Origin: Ancrocorticia sp039812645
Lineage (GTDB): Bacteria; Actinomycetota; Actinomycetes; Actinomycetales; Actinomycetaceae
Assembly (NCBI GenBank): GCA_039812645.1
Contig: JBDIAV010000001.1
Location: forward strand, 1 to 64,000
DNA: 64,000 nucleotides
Direction: 5' to 3'
A program made the position numbers and the translations under genes. Numbering within the stretch: the first letter of the stretch is position 1; every line of letters starts with the position of its first letter. This document shows, piece after piece, positions 7,647 to 15,713 of this stretch. The notes below the pieces were generated by a model that made no database searches, was not told where the DNA came from, and saw nothing but the letters and a program-made list of their open reading frames with translations.

Positions 7647-8525
7647 TTATGCCCGCGAATGCTCCCAGAACTCTACAATCGGGTCTGCTGCCTGGCTCGC
7701 AAACTCTTCGTAGAACGAGAGCTTGCCAAGCGGAACCTTCACTCCCACGACGTTGCGCAGGTTGACCAAGGCCTTGATCTCGGCGGTGGACTTGCGGGGC
7801 CCGGCGCCGGAGTAGACGACGAGGACGTCGTCGTCGATCCGAGAAGCGTCATCCAGGAACTCTTGCCGGCCGAGATACGGATCCAGCTCACCGGCGACGA
7901 AACGGAAGGAGGAGTGACGGGCGCCCGGTGCGTGGGCGACGCGAAGTTTGTCTGCCATACGCTCGGGGGTAAGCCAGTTGGGGCTCGTGTAGACATGCCC
8001 GTTTGACATCTTGTTCATGACGGGCTTACTCACGTTAAGCCGGTAGAAGGCGGAACCGAGAACGGGAAGATCCACACTCTTCGCGATGGTCCGGAAGATG
8101 GGCTTACGACTACCCGCCATGGTGGGCAGCGGCCCGCGCCAGGTGGGGGCGAGCAGGCAGAGACGACCCAGGCTCCCGGGGACATGGGCAGCCTGAGTAA
8201 GTGCGTAACCTGCCGCATGACCAGCAGCGACGGTTACCTCCGGCTGAACAACAGACTCGACGACATGCTGCAAGAAGGCGCGGTACAGCTCCGGACGCCA
8301 GTCGACCTTTGGGCGTGGCAGATTCCCAAATCCGGGCCAGTCAATAGACACGGTGGAGAAATGTTCGCCGAGCAACTCTTGAAGTGGCCACAGCTCCGTT
8401 CGAGTAGAAATCGAACTGAATGCGGGAAGCATGAGCATGAGGGGACCGTGACCATATCGCGTGATACCGATACGAATAGGATGTCCGTCAGCGTCCCAGG
8501 AGATTTCCTGCTCGACTCGCTTCAT
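7647..8525 (-). CDS. Alpha/beta-hydrolase with alanine at the nucleophile position
   Basis: A 292-residue alpha/beta-hydrolase fold protein. The strand-turn-helix nucleophile elbow reads AAGHAAGYALT, so the residue at 104, where Ser, Cys or Asp normally sits in G-x-S-x-G, is Ala. Other fold landmarks remain: LMLPAFSS near 31-38 as the oxyanion region, STVSIDWPGFG, and an acidic FVAGELDPYLG. The protein is therefore either a non-catalytic member or uses another residue. ATG 8525 is chosen because GGAGAG lies just upstream; an upstream extension is open but lacks family sequence. It is divergent from the GH31 gene, with a 266-base gap in which I see no other gene. Confidence 0.75.
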   Translation of the reverse strand: MKRVEQEISWDADGHPIRIGITRYGHGPLMLMLPAFSSISTRTELWPLQELLGEHFSTVSIDWPGFGNLPRPKVDWRPELYRAFLQHVVESVVQPEVTVAAGHAAGYALTQAAHVPGSLGRLCLLAPTWRGPLPTMAGSRKPIFRTIAKSVDLPVLGSAFYRLNVSKPVMNKMSNGHVYTSPNWLTPERMADKLRVAHAPGARHSSFRFVAGELDPYLGRQEFLDDASRIDDDVLVVYSGAGPRKSTAEIKALVNLRNVVGVKVPLGKLSFYEEFASQAADPIVEFWEHSRA

Positions 8526-8791
8526 GTGTGCTCTCCTCGTCGTGGGGGTCTCAGCCCATAGTACAGGCTGGAGGTTTGCCGCCCGGAGGTGAGCTGGAAC
8601 GGTAGGTGAGCGGGCAGACGCCGTCGTCGTTTCCGTCCACGTGGTGAGGATTTCGTGTGTGTTCTTCGGACGAGCGTACATAACAACTAAGATGGATGCG
8701 GGAACAGTTGGCCTGGGCGAGGACGTCCACTGATGTGAGTCGCGGCAGCTGCTCTCGCAATCATCCATCAAGGATTCACTAGGAGCCTCTC

Positions 8792-11218
8792 TTGATTTCC
8801 ATGTCCGACGGACGTCTGGCACCCGCACACCCCGAGGCCGTCGTCAGCGGCGACACGTACCGATTCACCATCCTCACCCCGCGCCTCATTCGTATGGAGT
8901 GGCACGAGAGCGGACAATTCGTTGACGAGCGTTCGCAGTTGGTTGCTTCACGCGACTTTGACGTTCCGGAATTTACCGTCACACGTAACGACGACGGCGG
9001 ATTGGAGATCGTCACCGAGTATCTCCGCTTGCGTTACGACGGCAAGGAGTTCTCCGAGGCTGGACTTTCGGTCCAGCTGGTTAGAGGTGCCACCGACGCA
9101 CACTATTCCATCTGGCGTTACGGCTTCGTGGTCCCTCAGATTGATGGGCATCGGGGCAATCTTCACGGAACGGCACGCACACTCGACCTCGTTGATGGTG
9201 CAACAGAGCTCGAGCGCGGCGTGCTCTCCATTTCTGGATTCTCGGTGCTTGAGGATTCTTCGACTGCGCTGTTGTCCGAGGATGGTTGGATCTCTGCACG
9301 TCCCGAATCCGTGAACCATGCCAGTTCGGATCTGTACTTCTTTGGTTACGGCCACGACTACCAGGCCGCGATGCGGGATTATCATCGTCTTTCGGGGCCG
9401 AACCCGGTGATTCCGCGCTACACTCTCGGCAACTGGTGGAGCCGCTACTGGGCCTACAGCGAGGAGGAATACCTCGCCCTCATGGACAAGTTCGAAGAGG
9501 AAAAGGTTCCGCTCTCTGTCGCGGTTATTGACATGGATTGGCATCTCGTCGAGATCGATCCGGAGATCGGTACAGGATGGACCGGCTACACCTGGAATCC
9601 CGAGCTATTCCCAGATCCAGAGCGTTTCCTTGCGGATCTGCACCGCCGCGGATTGGCGACTACTCTCAACTTGCATCCGGCCGATGGCGTCCGCCGCCAT
9701 GAGAAGGCCTATCCGGATATGGCGAAGGCGCTGGGGATGGATCCGGCGGAAGAGCTGCCGATCGAGTTCGATGTCACCTCGCGTGAGTTCGTGGATGCCT
9801 ACTTGAAGTATCTGCATCACCCTCTGGAAGAAGAGGGTGTCGACTTCTGGTGGATCGACTGGCAATCCGGCGGGGCCACCAAAATCGCGGGGTTGGACCC
9901 GCTGTGGATGCTCAACCATATCCACTATGTCGATTCGGGGCGCGATGGCAAGCGTCCGCTAACATTCTCGCGGTATGCCGGACTCGGGAGCCACCGCTAC
10001 CCGGTCGGTTTCTCGGGAGATACTGTTGTTACCTGGGATTCTCTGGATTTCCAGCCGTATTTCACCTCCACCGCGGCAAACGTCGGCTACACCTGGTGGT
10101 CACATGACATCGGTGGCCACATGTTCGGTTCCAAGGATGTTGAACTGACGGTGCGCTGGTTCGAGTTCGGCGTGTTTTCTCCGATTAACCGGCTACATTC
10201 GACGACGTCGGCGTTCATGTCCAAAGAGCCGTGGCTCCAGGGCCCGCGTGCGCACCAGGTGATGAACCGCTACCTGCGCTTCCGGCACCGTCTTGTACCG
10301 ATGATGTACACGGCCGCGTGGGACGCGCATACCGACGCCGTTGCCGTGTTCCGTCCGCTCTACCACGAGTGGCCAGAAGAGCACGCCGCTTACGAGATGA
10401 AGAACGAATACCTGCTCGGCGAGCATCTGCTCGTCGCGCCGATCACCTCGCCCGAGGACACCGTGGCGAAGATTGCTTCAACGGAGGCGTGGCTTCCGGC
10501 GGACGGCTGGTTTGATATCTTCACCGGTCAGCATTACGCCGGTGGTGGCCGGGTCCAGTTGCACCGTGATCTGGACCAGCTGCCCGTGTTCGCGCGCGCC
10601 GGTTCGGTGGTGCCGTTGGCCGATGCGCTGGAGCCGATCATTGATGCCCCGGCGAAGCTGACCCTGCGGGTTTATCCGGGTAACGGCATCTCGCATCTTA
10701 TTGAGGATCACGGTGAGGGTGCTCCGACTATTGCCGATCGCAATGTCACGGTGTTCACCCAAGAGCTGAGCGTGAACGAGGACGGACGCGCAGATGTTTC
10801 GCTAACGATCAGTGCAACCAGCGGTCCGAACCCGCTGGTCGAGCGTGAGATTGTGGTGGAGATTGTCGGTGCCTCGGAGGTCGAAGGAGTTGGCGGAGCG
10901 TGGGTTGCCGGTGACGTTGCTATTGTCGACGACGAACTGCTTTCGCCCGCGCTGCGGATTCCGCTCGGTGTGGTGGATATGAGTCGGGACACCGTCGTGA
11001 CGCTGACTGGGCTCACGGCCGTGGAACCCGACGTTCAGGCTGAGGCCTTTAAGATTCTCGACGCTGCCGAGATCGGTTTCGTGCTGAAAGAGAAGGCATG
11101 GGCCGCTGTGAGAAGTCTTGAAGGACTGGCTCTGGCACAGGAGCTTGCTGCGCTAGAGTTGCCGGTGATGATTCGAGACGCGATCCTGGAGCGTTCGGCG
11201 GCAGCACGGGCGTGGTAA
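8792..11218 (+). CDS. Glycoside hydrolase family 31 (alpha-glucosidase/alpha-xylosidase type)
   Basis: An 808-residue enzyme that would cleave terminal alpha-linked glucose or a related sugar. The GH31 barrel is seen from about 200, with AVIDMDWHLVE, the nucleophile segment FWWIDWQSG (Asp356) and the acid/base segment GFSGDT (Asp410), followed by WWSHDIGGH. The IDWQ form rather than the common LDMNE marks a subfamily. There is no signal peptide, so it acts in the cytoplasm on imported sugar. The start is TTG 8792 because AGGAG at 8781-8785 is 6 bases away; ATG 8801 is 15 bases away. The last ~100 residues are an extra helical tail beyond the beta-sandwich. The gene ends before a strong hairpin. 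Confidence 0.9.
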   Translation: MISMSDGRLAPAHPEAVVSGDTYRFTILTPRLIRMEWHESGQFVDERSQLVASRDFDVPEFTVTRNDDGGLEIVTEYLRLRYDGKEFSEAGLSVQLVRGATDAHYSIWRYGFVVPQIDGHRGNLHGTARTLDLVDGATELERGVLSISGFSVLEDSSTALLSEDGWISARPESVNHASSDLYFFGYGHDYQAAMRDYHRLSGPNPVIPRYTLGNWWSRYWAYSEEEYLALMDKFEEEKVPLSVAVIDMDWHLVEIDPEIGTGWTGYTWNPELFPDPERFLADLHRRGLATTLNLHPADGVRRHEKAYPDMAKALGMDPAEELPIEFDVTSREFVDAYLKYLHHPLEEEGVDFWWIDWQSGGATKIAGLDPLWMLNHIHYVDSGRDGKRPLTFSRYAGLGSHRYPVGFSGDTVVTWDSLDFQPYFTSTAANVGYTWWSHDIGGHMFGSKDVELTVRWFEFGVFSPINRLHSTTSAFMSKEPWLQGPRAHQVMNRYLRFRHRLVPMMYTAAWDAHTDAVAVFRPLYHEWPEEHAAYEMKNEYLLGEHLLVAPITSPEDTVAKIASTEAWLPADGWFDIFTGQHYAGGGRVQLHRDLDQLPVFARAGSVVPLADALEPIIDAPAKLTLRVYPGNGISHLIEDHGEGAPTIADRNVTVFTQELSVNEDGRADVSLTISATSGPNPLVEREIVVEIVGASEVEGVGGAWVAGDVAIVDDELLSPALRIPLGVVDMSRDTVVTLTGLTAVEPDVQAEAFKILDAAEIGFVLKEKAWAAVRSLEGLALAQELAALELPVMIRDAILERSAAARAW

Positions 11219-11272
11219 AAAGCACGCCCGGTTCAGGGCAAACGTGCTGTGGCGAGTGATGCGGTACGGATA

Positions 11273-11310
11273 AGAAGAGCGGCGGTTGACTGATCAACCG
11301 CCGCTCTTCT
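11273..11310. terminator. 17-bp hairpin between convergent GH31 and opuC operon
   Basis: A perfect 17-bp stem, AGAAGAGCGGCGGTTGA with its complement, around loop CTGA. It lies between the convergent GH31 gene (ends 11218) and the binding-protein gene (ends 11373), so it can serve both. The plus-strand side is followed by GTGTTGGTTG, only weakly T-rich. Confidence 0.75.
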
Positions 11311-11372
11311 GTGTTGGTTGCAGGGCCGCTTTTACTAGTGTTTCCGGCCCTTCTTAGCTTTTCTCGGCCTTC

Positions 11373-12296
11373 TTAGCTTCCAAAGTTCTTGTCCGCGAGC
11401 CAATCCTGAGCGATCTGGCTCGCCGACAGCTGCTCGTCAACGCTGCGAGCATTGAGAGAGATGAGCTCATCGGGAGTCATCGCCGCGCTCACCTGGTTGA
11501 TGATTGCTGCCGCGTCGTCCGTGACGTTCTCGCTGGCTAGGGGAACAACGTGGGAGGAAAGGAATAGGCCCTCGGGATCCTCCAACGACACCAGGTTGTT
11601 CTTCTTAATTGAGGGGTCCGCGGTGTAGATGATCGCAAACTGAATGTCGCCGTCGTTTAATGCTTTGACGGTGAGCGGACCGCCAGAGTCCTCAATCGGG
11701 GTGAATCCGGCGTCAATCCCATAGAACTCTTTGAGGCCCTTCGGCCCGTTCGGGCGATTCTCCGCCTCGGAGGCGGCTCCAAGGACCAATGGGCCCTCGA
11801 CCTTCGCGAGATCGGCGATGGTTGTCAGGCCCCACTCATCGGCGAATGCTTTCGTGACGACGTAAGAATCCTGGTCGGTGGCGGGGGACTGGTCGAGGAC
11901 TCGAAGCCCTTCTGGAGTTGCGGCGACCAATGCCTCGTAGATTTCGTCAGCTCCGCGAGCGTCGGGATTTGGTGTCCAATACTGAAGCAGCGGACCCGTG
12001 TACTCGGGGAAGAGATCAATCGTGCCAGCTTCGATCTCTGGAAGATAGACCTCGCGTGGGCCAATCCTGAACTGCCGATCAACGGTAAACCCCGCTTTTT
12101 CGAGGGATTGAGCATAGATTTCCGCGATGATTTCGCTCGAGTAGTAATCCTGCGAACCAATAGCGATGGCCTGCTCGGAAGAACTGCTTGATCCAGTCGC
12201 TCCAGAGGATTCCAAGGGATCGCTTGATCCACACGAGCTCAGTGCGAATAGTCCGGCGACAAGTAGGGCGCCGAGTGCCCTGGGTGTACGTTTCAT
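11373..12296 (-). CDS. Osmoprotectant ABC transporter substrate-binding lipoprotein
   Basis: A 307-residue lipoprotein of the OpuAC/OpuCC type that captures glycine betaine, choline or carnitine outside the cell. A lipoprotein signal peptide is clear (basic start, hydrophobic stretch and lipobox ALSSC at 17-21), followed by a Ser-rich linker. The mature part starts IAIGSQDYYSSEIIAEIYAQ, the usual start for this type II fold, and contains EAGTIDLFPEYTG, a conserved ligand-pocket stretch. It is the last gene of a four-gene operon and its ATG overlaps the preceding permease stop by 4 bases (ATGA). The exact ligand is unresolved. Confidence 0.9.
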   Translation of the reverse strand: MKRTPRALGALLVAGLFALSSCGSSDPLESSGATGSSSSSEQAIAIGSQDYYSSEIIAEIYAQSLEKAGFTVDRQFRIGPREVYLPEIEAGTIDLFPEYTGPLLQYWTPNPDARGADEIYEALVAATPEGLRVLDQSPATDQDSYVVTKAFADEWGLTTIADLAKVEGPLVLGAASEAENRPNGPKGLKEFYGIDAGFTPIEDSGGPLTVKALNDGDIQFAIIYTADPSIKKNNLVSLEDPEGLFLSSHVVPLASENVTDDAAAIINQVSAAMTPDELISLNARSVDEQLSASQIAQDWLADKNFGS

Positions 12297-13003
12297 GCTG
12301 GGTCCTTCCCCGAATGTTGTGGGTTCTTGAGTCGTATATGCGCGGCAGGATTAGCGCGTTGGGCGGCAAGACGTTGACAGAGAGCGAGAATCAGTTCTAG
12401 GAGGAGCGCGAGAGCGGTTACAAGAATCGCTCCGGCGAGCATTTGCACGTAGTCGCGCGACTTCAGCCCGGCGAAGAGATAACGTCCTAAGCCGGCGTCG
12501 GCAACGTAAGCGGCAAGCGTCGCCGTCGACACAACTTGGAGAGTAGCTGATCGCAACCCACCGAGAATGACCGGCAAAGCGAGTGGAACTTCCACCGAGC
12601 GAATGACTTGCCAAGGACTCATCCCGATAGCCTTTGCGGCATTTGGAATTGTTGGATCGACTGCCTGGATACCCGAGTAGGCGCCCGCGAGCAGTGAGGG
12701 AATCGCCAGAATAATAAGCGCAACGAGGGGTGCCCTGAGGCCGATGCCCAGCGCGAGCCCGAAGAGTGTGAGAATGCCGAGAGTGGGAATGGCGCGAGCA
12801 GCGCCGGTGAAGGCTCCCATAAGCCCGGAGCCCCTGCGGGTATGCCCGATGAGAACGCCGAGTGGTATTGCGACGAGCGCGGCCAGCACGACAGCGAGTG
12901 CCGTGACGCCAAGATGTTCGGCAATTCGCGTGGGTATGCTTCCGGCACCTTGCCAGTGAGATGGATCTGTAAGCCAGGCGAAGGCCGCACCAAACTCGTT
13001 CAT
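12293..13003 (-). CDS. Osmoprotectant ABC transporter permease (OpuCD/ProW type)
   Basis: A 236-residue inner-membrane permease with about six helices. The coupling motif is seen as AAKAIGMSPWQVIRSVEVPLALPVILGG split over two helices, where the EAA-like loop contacts the ATPase. It starts at ATG 13003 with GGGAGG just upstream; the start overlaps the stop of the previous permease (ATGA). It forms the channel together with the neighbouring permease gene, giving a heterodimeric translocator as in OpuC systems. Confidence 0.88.
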   Translation of the reverse strand: MNEFGAAFAWLTDPSHWQGAGSIPTRIAEHLGVTALAVVLAALVAIPLGVLIGHTRRGSGLMGAFTGAARAIPTLGILTLFGLALGIGLRAPLVALIILAIPSLLAGAYSGIQAVDPTIPNAAKAIGMSPWQVIRSVEVPLALPVILGGLRSATLQVVSTATLAAYVADAGLGRYLFAGLKSRDYVQMLAGAILVTALALLLELILALCQRLAAQRANPAAHIRLKNPQHSGKDPA

Positions 13004-13653
13004 GCTGATCCTCCCTGGCGCTTGAGCGCTGTCCATGGCGTGAGGAGCCGCCCGAGGATGAGCAGGAGCGTGTCGAGGATGAGGGCAAGGAGCATGGTGG
13101 TGATGAGCCCCGTGGCGACCTCGGCAGTGATCCCGCGTTGGAAGCCGTCGGTGAGAAGCGTGCCGAGGCTTGATATCCCAATGAGAGCGCCGACGGTAAC
13201 CAGGCTGATAGTAGAGACTGCAACCACCCGAATTCCAGCGAGAAGGACGGGGATCGCCAGCGGTAGGTCAACTTTCCAGAGCAGGCTTCTAGGCGAATAT
13301 CCGATGGCTACAGCTGACTCACGTACCCCTGGCTCCACCGATGAGAAGGCATCTGCGGCGAATCGAACAAGAAGCGCCACGCCATAGATTGTGAGAGCAA
13401 TGATCATCGTGGCGGATGAACGAAGAGGAGTGCCGACCACTGCGGGAATAAGGATAAGGAGCGGGAGTGACGGGACGGCGTATAAGAGCGTCGAGGTTTC
13501 GAGAAGAAGACCACCGAAACGAGGATATCGGTAGGCAAGGCGGCCAATCGGAAGGGCGATGAGAATACTGAGGATCATTGGCGGCAGGGCAAGAACGAGA
13601 TGATCCCACAGCAAAGAGGAGACCCAGGGCAAGTTGGCGGTGAACCAACTCAT
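13000..13653 (-). CDS. Osmoprotectant ABC transporter permease (OpuCB type)
   Basis: A 217-residue membrane protein with five to six helices, starting MSWFTANLPWVSSLLWDH and carrying the coupling segment ESAVAIGYSPRSLLWKVDLP. It pairs with the second permease (12293-13003) and overlaps both the ATPase gene before it (4 bases) and the permease after it (4 bases). Such overlaps imply translational coupling and equal amounts of subunits. Confidence 0.88.
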   Translation of the reverse strand: MSWFTANLPWVSSLLWDHLVLALPPMILSILIALPIGRLAYRYPRFGGLLLETSTLLYAVPSLPLLILIPAVVGTPLRSSATMIIALTIYGVALLVRFAADAFSSVEPGVRESAVAIGYSPRSLLWKVDLPLAIPVLLAGIRVVAVSTISLVTVGALIGISSLGTLLTDGFQRGITAEVATGLITTMLLALILDTLLLILGRLLTPWTALKRQGGSA

Positions 13654-14462
13654 GGTTCGAGCACCCCCACTGGCCGTCCATTGGCGTCGACAGCAAGTTG
13701 GCGCCCATTGACAGTGATCGTGTGGAGCGTACGATCGGCGCGCTCTGCACCAATGAAACCGCGAACAAAGTCGTCTGCTGGCGCGCCGAGAATCTGTGAG
13801 GGTATTCCTCGCTGGGCGATGTGGCCGCCTGTACTTAGCACAACCACCTCATCTCCGATTCGGAAGGCTTCGTCGATATCGTGGGTAACGAAGACGATCG
13901 TCTTACCCAACTCGGCTTGAATACGTAGCAGCTCGCTTTGCAGTTCATTGCGTACGATCGGATCAACAGCTCCGAACGGTTCGTCCATAAGGAGGATGTT
14001 CGGGTCTGCCGCGAGAGCTCGAGCCACCCCGACGCGTTGTTGCTGCCCGCCAGAGAGCTGTGCCGGATAACGGCGGCTGAGACTCGTGTCTAGTCCGACC
14101 GTCTCCATGAGCGAGAGTGCCCGCGACTTGGCCTCGTGGCGAGATGCCCCTAAGAGAACTTGCACTGTCGAGATGTTGTCTACAACGGTGCGATGAGGAA
14201 GCAATCCGCCGTTCTGAAGGACGTAACCAATCGAGCGGCGCAACATGACGGGCTCGCGGGTGGAGATGTCGACGTCGTCGATAAGAATGCGGCCAGCGGT
14301 GGGATCAACCATCCGGTTGACCATGCGCAACAGGGTTGTTTTACCAGACCCGGAGGAACCGACAAGGACGACAGTACGATGCGAGGGCACGATGAGGGAG
14401 AAATCGTCGACCGCAGTTGTGCCGTCGGGATAAACCTTTGATACGGACTCAAACTCAATCAC
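13650..14462 (-). CDS. Osmoprotectant ABC transporter ATP-binding protein
   Basis: A 270-residue ABC ATPase that powers betaine/choline uptake. Walker A GSSGSGKTT is at 35-43, the signature LSGGQQQRV at 136-144 and Walker B ILLMDEP at 156-162, followed by the switch His in FVTHDIDEA. Many OpuCA/ProV proteins carry two CBS domains that sense ionic strength; here the C-terminal tail after the ATPase is only about 35 residues, so CBS domains are missing. It is the first gene of the operon; the promoter should lie in 14463-14600, where a TGACGTTACGTCA palindrome occurs (around 14487). Confidence 0.9.
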   Translation of the reverse strand: MIEFESVSKVYPDGTTAVDDFSLIVPSHRTVVLVGSSGSGKTTLLRMVNRMVDPTAGRILIDDVDISTREPVMLRRSIGYVLQNGGLLPHRTVVDNISTVQVLLGASRHEAKSRALSLMETVGLDTSLSRRYPAQLSGGQQQRVGVARALAADPNILLMDEPFGAVDPIVRNELQSELLRIQAELGKTIVFVTHDIDEAFRIGDEVVVLSTGGHIAQRGIPSQILGAPADDFVRGFIGAERADRTLHTITVNGRQLAVDANGRPVGVLEP

Positions 14463-14486
14463 GTCATACCTCCCGAGGGTGTGATT

Positions 14487-14499
14487 GACGTTACGTCAG
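14487..14499. promoter_or_regulatory. Small palindrome upstream of the opuC operon
   Basis: A 13-base palindrome TGACGTTACGTCA lies about 25 bases upstream of the first gene of the osmoprotectant operon. Its symmetry and position suit a regulator site or promoter element. The factor is unknown and no clear -35/-10 pair can be fixed with confidence. Confidence 0.35.
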
Positions 14500-14600
14500 A
14501 CGAGTATACACACGCGTATTTCCTGGTGGCCGACGGGTGTGTGGGATAACGACGACGGCGCAGCGGGTTGCGTTGGTGGGTGGTGGCCGATGTGGAACCC

Positions 14601-15596
14601 CTAGTTATGCTTGAGAAGACGTTCATTTGCCTCCTCCCAAAGAGTGACCATGGAGGGGCCGCCGTGGCCCTCGCCCTCGTTGATGTGGAGAGTTGATCCG
14701 GGCCAGCGGCGGTGAAGTTCCCACGCCGTGTTTGCCGGACCAGAGACATCACGGCGCCCGTGGATGAGTGTTGCTGGGATCTTCTGCAGCCGATCCATGC
14801 GGTCGAGGATGAGCGGATTGAGGAAGCCATCGTGGGACCAGTAATGGGTGGCGAGCCGGGCGAAGGCGAGGCGGTAGTCGTCGTCGTCCCAGCGAGGATT
14901 GCGGCCGAGGGTGCCGGTGCCGATCGAGATGTGGGTGTCCTCCCACAGTGCCCACTCGCGGGAAGCGGCGTCGCGGACGGCGGGATCTGGGCTGCCCAGG
15001 AGGCGGGCGTAAGCCTCGACGAGGCGGGATTTGCCGCGGACGTAGCCGGGGTCGCCATTTTCCGCGTGACTCGCGAACCTGTCCCACGCCTCAGGGAAGA
15101 TGGCACCGACGCCCTCGGTAATCCAGTCGACTTCCTCGCGGCGAGTGGTGGTGACGGCAAATAGGACAATCCCTATAACTCGTTCCGGGTGAGCTTGAGC
15201 GTAGGCGAGAGCGAGAGTGGAACCCCATGAAACCCCGTTGACGATCCAACGGTCGATGCCGCGGGCTTCACGGAGTTGTTCTATGTCGCTGATCAGGTGG
15301 GTGGTCGTATTGGTGGAGAGATCTGTTGTGGGATCGGAAGCGTGGGGGAGGGAGCGACCGCAGCCGCGTTGTTCTAGGGCGACGACGCGACTGCGGTTGA
15401 GGTCGAAACGGTGGCGATAGCTGCTCTTGCCGAGCGTGCCGCCGGGACCGCCGTGCAAGTAAAGCGCGGGAGTTCCGGCGGGGTTGCCCCACTCTTCCCA
15501 ATAGATTTGTTGGCCGTCGACAGTGGGAAGGAGGCCGTGAGTTGTTGGCTTGTTGGGGTGGGCCACAGCAAGGGCCGGATTGGCATGCTCAGTCAT
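14601..15596 (-). CDS. pip: Proline iminopeptidase (peptidase family S33)
   Basis: A 331-residue alpha/beta-hydrolase that removes N-terminal proline from peptides in the cytoplasm. Family hallmarks are present: HGGPGG at 48-53 (oxyanion region), DLNRSRVVALEQRGCGRS, the nucleophile elbow GVSWGS with Ser123, and a C-terminal His in EGEGHGG. No signal peptide is seen. GGAGAG upstream of ATG 15596 supports the start. It stands alone, divergent from the DUF222-HNH gene. Confidence 0.9.
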   Translation of the reverse strand: MTEHANPALAVAHPNKPTTHGLLPTVDGQQIYWEEWGNPAGTPALYLHGGPGGTLGKSSYRHRFDLNRSRVVALEQRGCGRSLPHASDPTTDLSTNTTTHLISDIEQLREARGIDRWIVNGVSWGSTLALAYAQAHPERVIGIVLFAVTTTRREEVDWITEGVGAIFPEAWDRFASHAENGDPGYVRGKSRLVEAYARLLGSPDPAVRDAASREWALWEDTHISIGTGTLGRNPRWDDDDYRLAFARLATHYWSHDGFLNPLILDRMDRLQKIPATLIHGRRDVSGPANTAWELHRRWPGSTLHINEGEGHGGPSMVTLWEEANERLLKHN

Positions 15597-15713
15597 TGAA
15601 CTCTCCTTGAATCTCCGGGTGGAGAAAACTTATCGCGTTTTGTGTCGGAGGTGATGTCTAGGATAAGAGTAGTCGAAAATAAGTTCGATTGTAAGAGAAA
15701 GGGGGTGATCGTT

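Noticed and set aside
12351..13271. 306-codon frame on the minus strand overlapping the two permease genes
   Set aside because: Its product is an Arg/Ser-rich out-of-frame shadow; the permeases have clear transmembrane and coupling motifs.
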